Shown piece by piece: positions 38,466-51,955 of a stretch of 64,000 bases of DNA. The stretch spans positions 2,007,501 through 2,071,500 of the forward strand of contig NC_086371.1 in the NCBI RefSeq assembly GCF_036324505.1, in the 5' to 3' direction. Each line of letters begins with the position of its first letter. Position 1 is the stretch's first letter. The stretch comes from Eleginops maclovinus (taxonomy: Eukaryota > Chordata > Actinopteri > Perciformes > Eleginopidae). Under the pieces are notes generated by a model. The model ran no database searches. It was not told where the DNA came from and worked only from the letters and a program-made list of their open reading frames with translations. The translations under genes were made by a program, and so were the position numbers.

Positions 38466-39509
38466 GAAGACAAAGACAGAGCTTGACATGACAAAATAAA
38501 AACAGAAATACACAGAGGTGTCGTCAGAAAACTAGCTGTCAGAGGAAGACGTGTTGAAAAAGCTTCTCTGTTATACATCGAGGGCTTAAAATACAGGATG
38601 GAATCGATGCTCTTTAATTGGAAAGTAAAATCAGGGACGCACGTGTGGATGTTCTTAGAATCACTTTCTTTTCAAAGCGCCGGTTTGATTATTAAAGTCA
38701 TTATAGTCGTCACTCGTGTAATCATGTCCAAGACAAACTGTTGCTTTTCTCTATAATTCAAACTCTGCAGCGCAAGATGCGAAGCAGTGAGGAGGCATTG
38801 ATTTTTTTAAATACTATCCATTTCCATAGGGGATGGAACAGCACTCGAGCATCCCCTCAGATATGGTCTATTGATAACATATTTTTAAAAGCATGCAAAA
38901 AATAAAAAGCACAAGGACCCTGCACAGATATATTCCCTGTTCAAAGAACCCTGAACGACTGAAAGAGATTCAACAAAGTCTGACAACCTCGTCGTCATTA
39001 GTCACACTCTCCAAAAGCTCGCTTTGCTTCTCACGCTTCGATGCAGCTTCCTCTGATGGCGGATTTGCTTGTTAAAAGTTCTGTCAAAATAGTTGGTGGC
39101 TTTTTTAAACAAAAAAAAGAAAGACTGCTCGAACACGGTTAGCAGGAAGTATCTGATGGAAGGAGCCAGCTGCACATTGGAACCACACTCCTACTTTAAT
39201 GTATGTGAGAATGAGAATTCAAAACCAGATCCACACGGTTCAAGACTCGCTTAGAAGCCGTTATGGAAGTTGTGGTATCAAACACCTTTAAGGATTACAT
39301 TCCTTAAGGGTTATATCTCTAGGTGGAGAAAGAACTCTTGGGGAATGTAATCCCGGAGTGTTGGATGTAAGGTTTGAGGTGTTTGCAATTTAAGGGTCCT
39401 CGGAAAGAGGAACCAAAAGACCTGGGGTTATCAGGTGTCTATAGTAGGCGTATAGATGCCCTCCTAAAGTATCAGCCTGCAGAACAGCACAGCTGACAGA
39501 GGAGGGAAA
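38466..39509. other. Apparent single-copy noncoding DNA
   Basis: No gene or recognised repeat. Confidence 0.45.
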
Positions 39510-39900
39510 CATCTGAAGTTGGAATTTTATCTAAAAAGTGAACATTTTGAAAAACAAGTGAAAAAGTTGTTGTAAAAATTCTGAAATTTCAAAAAAAGTT
39601 GTTTAGAAAAAATAATCAGAAATACAAAAGAGTTGAAATTTAGAAAAAAAGTGAACATTTTAAAAAGAACTCAAAAGATCAAACAAAAAAAAGGTGAGAG
39701 CTTTGAGAAACAAGTTAGATTTTTCGGGAGTACAATTCTCTGAAATTCGAAAAAGGTGGAGTATTGAGTGTATTGAGCTTAAGTCCAACATTTGAAAAAT
39801 AAGTGAGAATTTTGAGAAACAAGTATAAATATTTTTTCGTGAAAGAACTTCGATTTTTTGGGAGAAAAAGTTGGAATGTTAAGAATACTGCAAGTCAGAA
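39510..39900. repeat. Degenerate A-rich short tandem repeat
   Basis: Loose repetition of roughly 20-bp units such as GTGAGAATTTTGAGAAACAA, GAACATTTTGAAAAACAAGT and GTTGAAATTTAGAAAAAAAG. This low-complexity pattern is common in fish genomes. Unit boundaries are too decayed to count. Confidence 0.6.
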
Positions 39901-41251
39901 ATATTTTTGTAATCCTGTCACATGTAATGCTACTTCCCAAGCCAAGGCATGATCAATAACTGGTCTGTAATGGGACAAAATCTCCAGTTTCTAGCACAAA
40001 CACATACAGTACACATGCCCATCCACCACTCATCCTGGCACATTACTCCCTGAATTAGCTTTTCACATTTCCCTTTACGTAAGGGTCCAATATGTGGATA
40101 CAATTCCACACATTACTGCTCTGAATCTAAAGGGCAGTGAGTTCTGAGCTTGCTTATTTATCTCAAATGCACCTAAACTTGTTAAATAACTCCTTGAGTT
40201 ACTTGTTTATCCACAGTTTTAGTGCCTTAGACTTTCATGAAAGACACGGATATTTTCTAACACAGTTTAGCTATTGTATTGAGTACTCAACCGGGAGAGC
40301 TTCTGTTCATCCAGGCATTAAAACGCTGCAAACAACAATGGTTAGGAATCCTTGACACCTGTAAAAAACATCTTCCCACTTCACTTAAGAATCTGTAACA
40401 ACAAAAATAAAATATCAATGGCGTTGGGAATGAAGGACTTGTGATGCTTGAGAAAACACCCAGAGAGCAGCGAAGTGTCTTCAGTGGTTTCAATGTGTTT
40501 CTTCTCGGTGTTGCAGTTGTAATGAACCGTTCAGTCTCTAGGAGGCGCCGTGTTTTGCCCCTGCTAATCCGTCTCTGAAGCTCGTGGTGTGTTCCTGGCA
40601 AAGTGTTTTCACTGTTATCGGTGTAAAAGGATGAATGAGACATCATGTGTTCATTGATTTCTGCTCACAGGGTTTATTTGGCAGAGGATTATTGTGTGAT
40701 GTGAGCGGCGTCTCGCGATCCGTGTCGTTTAAAGAGCTCGCCCCCCACGGCAGGCTTTGATCCCGCACTCCTCGAAAAACAGCGGGGAACAGACACTCAC
40801 TCTTCGAATACAACTGTCTGTCTGACTGTCTGTCTGACTGCCTCTCTGACTGTCTGTCTGTTTTTATGGATCAGCAGGTTTAAGAGCATAAGATAAGAGG
40901 CACTCTAAAGAATTGGGATGATGACACTCAGAAATCAAAGGTAATTTATTGTAAATATGCAACGCAGGGTCGCACCACGGAGTATCGGGTTTTCTCCGAT
41001 GGAATGTGACTTACTGTATACAAGCTTTAATATTTACAGTCATTATTAGAAGAAACAAACTTAGTTAAAGTCATTATTTTACTCTTGCAAACCAAAGGTA
41101 TAATTGCTTGCTTGGCCAAAAACGTTGTTTATTGTTTTAGGAAATCTTGTTTGAATTGCATTATATTGTTGTCATTTTATGGTCCTATCTTTTCACGTTG
41201 TTATTCATGTTTGTTGATCTGTAAATTCCCCTGAAAGATATGCATTTCAGT
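39901..41251. other. Apparent single-copy DNA with a short CTGT/CTGA repeat
   Basis: A CTGTCTGTCTGACTGTCTG-type tetranucleotide repeat lies at 40815-40862. No gene recognised. The 119-codon minus frame at 40287-40646 lacks a domain. Confidence 0.45.
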
Positions 41252-41528
41252 GGTGGCGAAGTCAATAGGGACTTGGCTTGGGAACCAGTTCAAGTGCCCG
41301 AAAGAACAAGTGCTACCGAGGTGTCCCTGAGCAAGGCAGCGTTCACTACACTGCTCCCAGACACTTTCAAAACGCACCTTTTCACCACGGCTTTCCCCAC
41401 TGCAGTTAGTTTGATAGGTTTATTATTCCGCTACTTGTCCCCCCCAACCTGTCTGCCTCATTTCCCTTACTCCCCCCTACCCGACTTGTATAGTGACCTT
41501 GGGTTTCTAGAGAGGCGCTTTATACATT
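41252..41528 (+). mobile_element. Composite: SINE head joined to a LINE-like 3' tail
   Basis: The head GTGGCGAAGTCAATAGGGAC, CCAGTTCAAGTGCCCG and GTGTCCCTGAGCAAGGCAG is that of the SINE at 3764. From about 41340 it switches to sequence translating as FKTHLFTTAFP, a motif I associate with the end of CR1/L2-like LINE proteins. It ends with GAGAGGCGCTTTATACATTT, a typical retroposon tail leading into (TTA)n. The 407-codon frame here is an artefact of the downstream TTA tract. Confidence 0.55.
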
Positions 41529-42399
<871 letters not shown>

Positions 42400-43249
42400 A
42401 AATGAGCCATCCAAAGGTTGCTTTCTGAAGACTGGACTTAATTACCTCCTTTTTCTTCGGTAAGAGCATCACAAACAATAATATTATGATCATTTCCAGA
42501 ACGGAGAACTGGTCTGCTCATCAGATGAGAAAGAGATAGTAGAAAATCCTCTCCCTGTGAGAAATGCATGCACACATATGGTCTATTGCCTCTGAAGTTC
42601 TGATTTGATCACTGACTCAACACACTATTTATTTCTGCAGTAAATGAAAGCCCACAATCGGCCATCATTTTGACTTATTATACCATAATCAGAAGAACCT
42701 GAGAGGAATATTTCTTTGATTTTCCCTCAAGTTCATTTCATGTGTTTATGCTCCTGGAGGGACAGTCCTTCAGCTGCAGACTGATGGCTCAGGAACAGAA
42801 TAACAAAATGTCGCCTCCCTCCAGGCTCGTCTGAGCGAATGTGCTGAGGTCTGACTTACAGCAGGTGCATTGTGGGTTTGATTCGACAGACAGGCAGGTT
42901 GTTATTGTTGTTGTGCCGGGTAAAAAACATCAAACCAGCAGAGTTACAACAGCCTGAGGGCAGCGCAGTGGATAGAAAAGTGTGGACAGAAAAGTTTTGT
43001 GTTTGGTTCTTGGCAGGGAAGGTGTGGATTGATTTCTGAGGAGTCAAAGGGGCGGCTTTATTCCCACAAATACTAAGAAGTATGTTCACTTTTGTTGCTT
43101 GTAAAATATAGATGTTTGGAGTCTGGTTTTGTCAAAAATCGTGTGTTTAGACAAATCAGTTTAATCCAATATTGAATTTACAACTAAAAGCTCACCTCAT
43201 AAGGAGGAGCAGCTGCAGGTCAGGAGAAGAACTATTACAGCTACTACCA
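42400..43249. other. Apparent single-copy noncoding DNA
   Basis: No gene, RNA or repeat recognised. Confidence 0.45.
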
Positions 43250-43515
43250 TTATACCACTGATACTACAAATACTACTGTACTACAAACACTACTGTACTG
43301 CAAATACTACTGTACTACTGTACTACAAATACTACTGTACTGCAAATACTACTGTACTACAATTACTACTGTACTGCAAATACTACTGTACTACTGTACT
43401 ACAAATACTACTGTACTACAATTACTACTGTACTACAATTACTACTGTACTACAAACACTACTGTACTACAAACACTACTGTACTACAAATACTACAAAT
43501 ACTACTATACTACTA
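43250..43515 (+). repeat. Short-period minisatellite (TACTACTGTACTACAAA)
   Basis: Roughly 15-17-bp units such as TACTACTGTACTACAAA and TACTACTGTACTGCAAA, mixed with AATTACTACTGTACTAC and ACACTACTGTACTAC. It ends in ACTACTATACTACTAATC. Confidence 0.9.
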
Positions 43516-43589
43516 ATCTAACATCACATTCAAAGTCAATGCACCAAATCAAATCACCCAAATGACGCAATGTGAATGTCAGCATTTAC

Positions 43590-44371
43590 ACCGCTAAGCT
43601 AAAGGCGGCTAATGTTGGGCTATAAAGGAACTACAGCACGGTCACATGACTTCACCTCACCACCGCTAAGCTAAAGGAGGCTAATGTTGGGCTATAAAGG
43701 AACTACAGCACGGTCACATGACTTCACGTCACCACCGCTAAGCTAAAGGTGGCTAACGTTGGGCTATAAAGGAACTACAGCACGGTCACATGACTTCACG
43801 TCACCACCGCTAAGCTAAAGGAGGCTAATGTTGGGCTATAAAGGAACTACAGCACGGTCACATGACTTCACGTCACCACCGCTAAGCTAAAGGCAGCTAA
43901 AGTTGGGCTATAAAGGAACTACAGCACGGTCACATGACTTCACCTCACCACCGCTAAGCTAAAGGAGGCTAATGTTGGGCTATAAAGGAACTACAGCACG
44001 GTCACATGACTTCACGTCACCACCGCTAAGCTAAAGGCGGCTAATGTTGGGCTATAAGGGAACTACAGCACGGTCACATGACTTCACGTCACCACCGCTA
44101 AGCTAAAGGAGGCTAATGTTGGGCTATAAAGGAACTACAGCACGGTCACATGACTTCACGTCACCACCGCTAACCTAAAGGAGGCTAATGTTGGGCTATA
44201 AAGGAACTACAGCACGGTCACATGACTTCACGTCACCACCGCTAAGCTAAAGGAGGCTAATGTTGGGCTATAAAGGAACTACAGCACGGTCACATGACTT
44301 CACGTCACCACCGCTAACCTAAAGGAGGCTAATGTTGGGCTATAAAGGAACTACAGCACGGTCACATGACT
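43590..44371 (-). repeat. 72-bp minisatellite, array 2, inverted (about 10.8 copies)
   Basis: Units start ACCGCTAAGCTAAAGG at 43590, then every 72 bp (for example 43662). They contain GGCTAATGTTGGGCTATAAA and CAGCACGGTCACATGACTTC, the reverse complement of the unit at 7969-8744. The last unit breaks at about 44371 in CACATGACTCACC. Array length (about 780 bp) nearly equals array 1 (776 bp). Confidence 0.97.
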
Positions 44372-44786
44372 CACCATGACTTAGATGCTTAAGCCGTTAT
44401 ACCTGTGTACCCTGACTTCAGATGCTACTCCCCTTGAACTCTCACTGTTGTCACTCCCACTACTACAGCTGTTGATACCAGCCCCCGTCATGTGAGTGCT
44501 CCGGCTGCTCCTCCTGCTGCAGCTCAGTGTCACGTAGACTCCCCCCGATGTTCATCTTACCCGTCATTTCATCATTGGATGGTGAATCACACCAGAGGAG
44601 TGCAGCAGAGCATCCTGGGAGGACCGGCCAGTAGTGGTGTGTTTCTTTTTTTCCCCCAATCTGTTGCCGTGGTTACGCCGTGATGTCTATGACTCCCTCT
44701 TTCTTTCTCTCCCTCTGTGTGGTTAATGCTCGTTATGTTTGTAACACTCGTTTTGTTTGTTCTTTTGGTCTCTGTAGGTGTTTTCT
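44372..44786. other. Apparent single-copy noncoding DNA
   Basis: No gene or recognised repeat. Confidence 0.4.
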
Positions 44787-45170
44787 CAGTGTGTTGTTGC
44801 ACTGGAGAAAATCGTGCTCCAAAATCTAGTAAAAGACAAATAAAAACCAAATGTTTTTGCTTGTAATAAATAAAGAAATCTGCCAATAGAAGAAGTCATA
44901 TTTGCTTGGTAAGATTTCTTGAAGTAGGGTGGGATATTTAGGTAAATTAGGTCTTGTAAATTAGCTGGGAAAATGTCTTGGAGCTATATTTGATCAGCAT
45001 AAGGAGACACAGTTAGCCACAAATCCTCCAAAGGTTCTGTTTTCTGGTGGTTTCCCAATGAAAGCAAAGTCTTCTTAAATTATAATGTCTTATAGCAAGT
45101 GTAAAGACAATTTCTGACTCGAATTAGATAAATATTATTAGCAAAATGTTGAGTTTTCACAGTGTGGGGG
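44787..45170. repeat. Possible dispersed element (TTGCTTGGTAAGATTTCTTG)
   Basis: Contains GTGCTCCAAAATCTAGTAAA, ATCTGCCAATAG and TTGCTTGGTAAGATTTCTTG, phrases I recall from an abundant fish repeat. The edges read CTCAGTGTGTTG and TTTTCACAGTGTGG, only weakly inverted. Boundaries and class are uncertain. Confidence 0.35.
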
Positions 45171-45871
<701 letters not shown>

Positions 45872-46300
45872 GATTCAAGATTCAAAGGCTGTATGGTCAT
45901 GTGCACGGTAGCTGAAGTGTAGATATGGCAATGAAAAACTTTTGAAAAAGTCCCATGCTCCTCCAGTAATGCAACATGAATACATATAGAACATAAAACT
46001 AATAAACCCAAGAAGAATAGTGAAAGAAAATACAGATAAAGTAAATGTTGTACATTACTATTCGTTACTAGTTTTTAGATACATAATACAAGTGTATACA
46101 ATACAACTAAACAGAGGTCAGGTGTTTAGCCGTCTCATGGCCTGAGAGATGACACTGTCTCTGAGGCTGGTGGTTCTGGTCCTGATGCTGCAGACAGAAC
46201 AGATATTTGCTGGGGTGATGGGGGTCTTTGATAATCCTGTGGGCTTTCTTCCTGATCCGCTGGGAGTAGAGGTCCTCCATGGATGTTGAGTCATCATGTC
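45872..46300 (-). mobile_element. Retroposon-like dispersed repeat, reversed
   Basis: ATTCAAAGGCTGTATGGTCATGT and ATATGGCAATGAAAAACTT at the left, then a block with TGTCTCTGAGGCTGGTGGTT, CTGGTCCTGATGCTGCAGAC and GAGTAGAGGTCCTCCATGG. I recognise the block as a very common fish interspersed repeat. The 68-codon minus frame within it is part of the repeat, not a gene. Class not assigned. Confidence 0.55.
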
Positions 46301-46427
46301 GAGATTTGTTCATCTTTGAAACTTTTCCAAAACTTTAACAATCCAACCAAAAAAACACAAACTGTAGAAATCCTGCAAACACAAAGATTCAACACAGAAA
46401 TGATTCTAATGACAGCAGACATTCAGA

Positions 46428-46428
<1 letters not shown>

Positions 46429-46468
<40 letters not shown>
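46429..46468. repeat. (CA)n microsatellite
   Basis: An uninterrupted CA tract of about 40 bp. Confidence 0.95.
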
Positions 46469-46470
<2 letters not shown>

Positions 46471-49400
46471 TGGAGTAGACTTTGGCGAGTGCAGCGCTGT
46501 AATTACCCCCCCCCCTCTATTCATAATCATCATCATAAAAATGCACCACCACCGGCTCCCCTCCACACTCCTGGACCCGCCGTGTGTGCATGATGTGTTG
46601 TCATGACGATATGGCGGCAATATGGTGCCTGCCCGTTGCCCGTGTTGTTGCCGGGGACTGTGGGTAATTAACGGGCGCGCCAATATGGCCAAACACCTGC
46701 TCTGGTGGGCGCCGCCGGTCATCTGGGTTGGCAACCACCACCCCCCCCCCCCTCCACACCAACAACCTCCCGACAAACACCAGGAGGGAGGAAACGGTCG
46801 GGTGGAAACTCGTTAAAGTCGGAGGTTGGTCGTGTGGGAAGTACGAGCAGGTGGAAACTGTCAGTTGGTGCATCATGGGAGGACAGATTGACGATCTCCT
46901 GGCCAATGCGGTGGGCTCTGGATGCACCGCCACTGGAGGGGAAAATAGTGTTAGCTTTGGAAAGTTAAAAAGGGAAGATTTTTGCCCGGCACTGACACGG
47001 CCCGAGTGTGTAGACACCCGAGCATGACCCCCATATGGGAGTTAATCTGCTGCTGTAACAGGAGCCACGCTTTGGGAAGGGTTTCCTGGATGCTGGGATT
47101 TTCTCTCATTTAGGAGAAGAGCATTAGTGACGCTGATGTTCCGGTTCATCCCAAACATGGTGTACGGGTTCAAGGTTATGTTGTACTAAATAACCCATTC
47201 CTTTACGGAGCTGGCTCTCCGTAGTAAGACACCTTCCATTCAACCCAAAAGAAAAGGCATATTCACCTTCACGTGAGATGGTGCACTGAGAGTTAAAGAA
47301 CTATGACATTTTTTATGGATTCTAAGTGTAATTTATTTAGGTCAATTAACTAACGAGGTAACTTAGTGGGTCAACAAACATGTGTACATCTTGATACTAT
47401 GTGTAATCTGCATGTACATTGGCAAGGCAGGTTATGTATAAAGCACCTTTCAACACAAGGTCATTCAAAGTGCTTTACAGTAATGATAGACATTAAGAGC
47501 AATAAGAAATAGTGCAGCTGTAGGATGGAAAAGTACCGCATGTAAATCATGTATAACGAATGTAGTCGAGCAATTCAAAACAGCATAATCTGGAGCCACG
47601 AGAGGTGACATAGTATAAGGGGACGAGGTCAGGATGGATCCAAAAACAGTCCACTTTTACTCATCTGTAATATCGGATGGTTCTGTAGTATTTTGGCCCC
47701 AAACCAAGATCTCTTTCCAGACTTAACATCAATATTTTTGTTCCCTAAAGCTCTGTGTTTTAGGATGATGGTAGGAATATATACACCAGCATTGAGTTAG
47801 ATATCAAACTAAACTGTTGTATGAGTTGATAATGTATGGCTTCATCATTGTGATTCTGTTCCTACCGTAACATATAAATGACTCCTTCCACATCCTTACG
47901 CTTGCTCACTTGTCCTGCTTCCAGCACATCCACTTCGAGGACAAAGTGTTCACCTGCTGCCTAAAATATCCCCGACAGGTGTCCTTCTAACGAGTTAATC
48001 GCTGTTCTTCACACACCTGTAAGCGGTCGTAATGTTGTGGCTGATATGAAGTGCACGTAGTCGAAGCCATACCATGAAAAATGTCTCCAGGTTTCACCTA
48101 GCAACGCTGGAAGAGAAGTGGTTATAGGGACAGCATTTCCGTCTTTCCTTTATTCCTTTCTAATCATTTTCTTCCTCGGATTCGTTAGAAAAATGTGAAA
48201 GCTTGTGAATTGCCTTGAATGTTGGGGTACTTGGTGGGTCGGACTTCTCACATCAGTATGATGGTTATCTGTTGTGGTGGACTGAGGACACCGATGGTAA
48301 TAGGCTCAGGAATCCGTCTAACATCCTCCACAACCTCTGATATTTGGAAATATATCAGACTTTTTTTCCAGGAGCAAACTTTGAGCAATAATTGAAAAGA
48401 TGCATTGTCTTTCTCTGCCTACGTGCTTCAACGCTTTGTCCTTTCATCTTTTGTTCTGCGTTTGATCTGCTGATTACATAATTGCCATTGTATAAGCGTC
48501 TTTTTATAAAACTGACCTGCATAATCAGGCCACCTTAGACGCACTCTCTCTCAGACGTGCTGAAACAATAAACATTATGTAAGTGTTATTTGCCGCCACG
48601 GGTCGAAGCACTTTATGGTGATTAGACTTCATTATGCACTGAAATACAAATATAAAACACAGTGTATAAAATCAAAGTGAGGCCGATGGTAGAGAGACGC
48701 TTCTCGGGTCGTCAGATTTGTCTTCATTTGGGTGTTGGTTCAAAGGTTTCCACTGGTTTTGAGTGGGATTTCATGATTAAAAACTGACCGTTACTCTCTA
48801 TGAAAAGGTAGATGGTTACCTGAGTCCTTCACTGTAGAGACCAAAGATTAAAAGCTAAAATGAGATGCCGTGTTTCTACCTTCTAAAACAGAAAGGCAGC
48901 TATTAATATACATTTTTCTTGGTTGAAATGGATTAACGTTGATTTGATTTCCTACCATTTAACATGTTGCATGTGATGGTTTTGAATAACTTGTCTTTTA
49001 TTCCCTCTATGGTTTTATCCATCTATGTCTAACGTTACGCTGCACCCTTAAAATGGCCATATGGGGCTAACAAAATCCCACCACTGACCCAAATACAACA
49101 CAAAGACACCTTTAAAAATCATCAAATCAATAGGATTGATTACAAATACACATGTGAAGTTCACAAATATCAATCCTGTGCTACAAGGCAGAGACACAGC
49201 AGTCCTCACGATAGAGGCCTCTCTCTTCTGGACCTTTGACCTTCTTCCCTCTCCAGGTGCAGCTCGTCTGAACCTGGTTGCAACAACGCAGCACACCAGG
49301 AGGAGCAAGAGGGAAAAGAAACAGGGAATACATACAACACTGCAGATTCAACTGGTTCTAGACCTGCTGTTTTTTGGGCTGTAGAAGCATCTTAAGGACC

Positions 49401-49514
49401 TTGCTTCCATTGGTCAATTGGTGAACAGGAAGTAGGTTTAAGGCAGTCAAGTTTATTGTAGTATACAATCTTTCACAGATCAACGACACAAAGTTCTTCA
49501 CAAGGATTACAACC

Positions 49515-49516
<2 letters not shown>
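46469..49516. other. Mostly single-copy DNA with a GC-rich patch and a small repeat piece
   Basis: 46595-46760 is CpG- and GC-rich (ATATGGCGGCAATATGG, ACGGGCGCGCCAATATGG). Overlapping frames at 46423-47027 on both strands conflict and show no domain. 47435-47500 (AAAGCACCTTTCAACACAAG, CAAAGTGCTTTACAG) looks like a retroposon tail fragment. The rest is unremarkable. Confidence 0.4.
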
Positions 49517-49546
<30 letters not shown>

Positions 49547-49568
49547 AAGAAGAAGAAGAAGAAGAAGA
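49517..49568 (+). repeat. (AAG)n tract at the LINE 3' end
   Basis: AGAAGAAGAAG repeated for about 52 bp, directly at the 3' end of the minus-strand LINE copy, where it reads (TTC)n. Confidence 0.9.
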
Positions 49569-49695
49569 TTCTATTTATTTTAAAAACAACTTCATTAGTC
49601 TTTTTTCACGTCAGAAAAAAAACAATACATTCCATTCAAATCAGTTTTTCATGAATAAATAAATAAATGTTATCGAAACATTGTTCCCAAAAAGA

Positions 49696-49801
<106 letters not shown>

Positions 49802-50657
49802 CAACAAACTACATCTTTTACACTTCAGCACTAGAGAGTCGTTCTCCCCCATGTGAGCACAGAACCTGCCCAACAGCCCACACATCCAAAAACCCCTGCA
49901 GATTATTGGTCAGTTTGTGGTATGCATGCTCCACCCTCAGATGCGCTGCCACCAGCCCCCTCAGACAGAGCACTACATCTGTCCATCCCACGCCAGCAAG
50001 TTGATTTTTCCGACTTTTCCAGATCGCTAATTTAGCATTAGAGACAAGAAATGTAACAATGCTAGAGATTTACTCCTTCTCAGGGTGTATTTGGGGCCAT
50101 GGACAAATAGTGGTATGGAAAAAACCTCCCCTAACCCTTCCACCCACTCCTGTACCATTTGTTTTACACCAGCCAATCGGGGACAGGACACTACCAAATG
50201 TTCCAATGTTTCAGCCATGAAACAGAACGGGCAGCCCCCCCTTGTGCCTGGGTCAAAATGTGCTCTATATTTATTTGTGGCAATTGCTCCATGTATAATT
50301 CTCCATTGGATGTCAGCCTTCCGTTTCTCGACTGGAGAATTATACAGGATACGCCAGCTGCCCTGAGGGGAAAACCCCAAGCCAAACACATCTGTCCACC
50401 TCGACTCCTTGACGCCTGCAAGTGAACTGAGGTTGAGCACCTTTGCACAGCTAGACTATAGCTGCTTCCCACTGCAGGAGCTGAAAGTTCCAAGTGTCAA
50501 AGTCCTCAGGGACAGCAGGAGACCTTCCTCATCTCTCCATTCCCCCATCACAGGACCCACACTCAAGGGAGGGAAGATGTACTCGCATCCCTTTCTCCAC
50601 TGGTCAGCTAGATCAGTATTCCGAGCAAAAGTCCGGTGGGATGGCGACAGAACAAAT

Positions 50658-51955
50658 TAAGAGTCTGTGATAGGAAGACTCGATCATCTCTTGTTTGCAG
50701 TCGAACATGAATGGAATCCTGTATGGAATCAGGTTTGTGCAAAATGTTTTCAGTATCAAGGTGAAATATGAGTTTGGCAGAAAATAAAACTCAGTCAAGC
50801 AAAACAAAATGAATCTCAAAAGCTACAGAAATAACTTGCAGACAAATAAACTGATTTGTGCTGTCTGGTAAACTATTACTCTTTTTCATTTTTAACGACA
50901 TATCTTTGCAGTTTAAGGTTAAGCTGCCTTTCACTGGCCATTTTTGGTTTGGATTCTGGCACAAAATGTTTGTGTAGGCGGGACTTTGAGGTACTGCGTC
51001 CCCATTGGCTGTCCGGTTTTTGAGTGACAGCCCAGTACCCGTCCACTCATACATTAGTAATATTTTCTCTCAAGCTCTTATTTTTGCTTGATTCTGAAAC
51101 AGTGGAGGGAAATTGAGAGTTTAACTTGGTGAAAGCAACACCTAAATATCCAAACTGGCTCTTTGGGTTTCTTATATTCTAATTCCAGTTTTATTAATTA
51201 TGTAAAGCAATTATTTTGGTAACAGGCGAGTGGGAGGAAGACTGCAAAGCTGTTTCTGCAAATGTGGGCATGACAGATACAGTTTTAAAAACAGTTCTGT
51301 AAATACCACAAATGTCTCTAAAGTTCTGGAGCGAAACAAATGAAAATGAATGATTTTTAATTCAGTTTAAGAGGAAATAAAGTCTCACCATTTATCCAAA
51401 CCTGGTTCCCTTCTTTTCGATTTGCTTTTATACCTCTTTCTGTTGTTTACCTCTTTCCTGTCTCCATATATTCCATGTGTTCCCTCCCTCTTTCCCCTAC
51501 CTTACGCCTCCATGTTCCCCCTGCTGCCCTCCCCCCTCCGGCCTGTAGGGGGCACTGTGGCTCTTCTTCAGCCCCGGCCCCCTCGGTGCGGCTGCGGTCC
51601 CCGTAGTGAAACAGCCTCCCAGGCATCATTTTCTTGGGCAAAGTATAAAATGTTTTCTTGTGCATAATGGAAGCTGCAAAATACTAACGGGGCACATATC
51701 TGATTTCATGCAAAAGAAAATATCTGATGTACAGAGAGGAATATTAAACATGTCTCCTGGTATTGTAGTTTTTAGGACGTGCTAAACAAAAAGAGCTTTT
51801 CACTCTCACACAAGGGGGGAGGGGGGGGAGGTAGACGACAGCTTCTCTGCATTCAACGTGTTCAACGACAGCACAGTGCCGTTAAAGGGCCAGTTCAGCC
51901 AATCATAACACACCGTTGTGCCACGTACAGTACTGATCCATGCAGATCTAAACGA
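50658..51955. other. Apparent single-copy noncoding DNA
   Basis: No gene. A T/C-rich stretch lies at 51420-51590. Two overlapping frames there (81 and 72 codons on opposite strands) have no domain. Confidence 0.45.

Noticed and set aside
46600..46700. Promoter with YY1-like ATGGCGGC motifs
   Set aside because: Only isolated motifs, with no downstream exon or other promoter evidence.
46423..47027. Overlapping frames of 87-138 codons in GC-rich DNA
   Set aside because: GC-rich DNA has few stops, and the frames conflict on both strands and show no domain.
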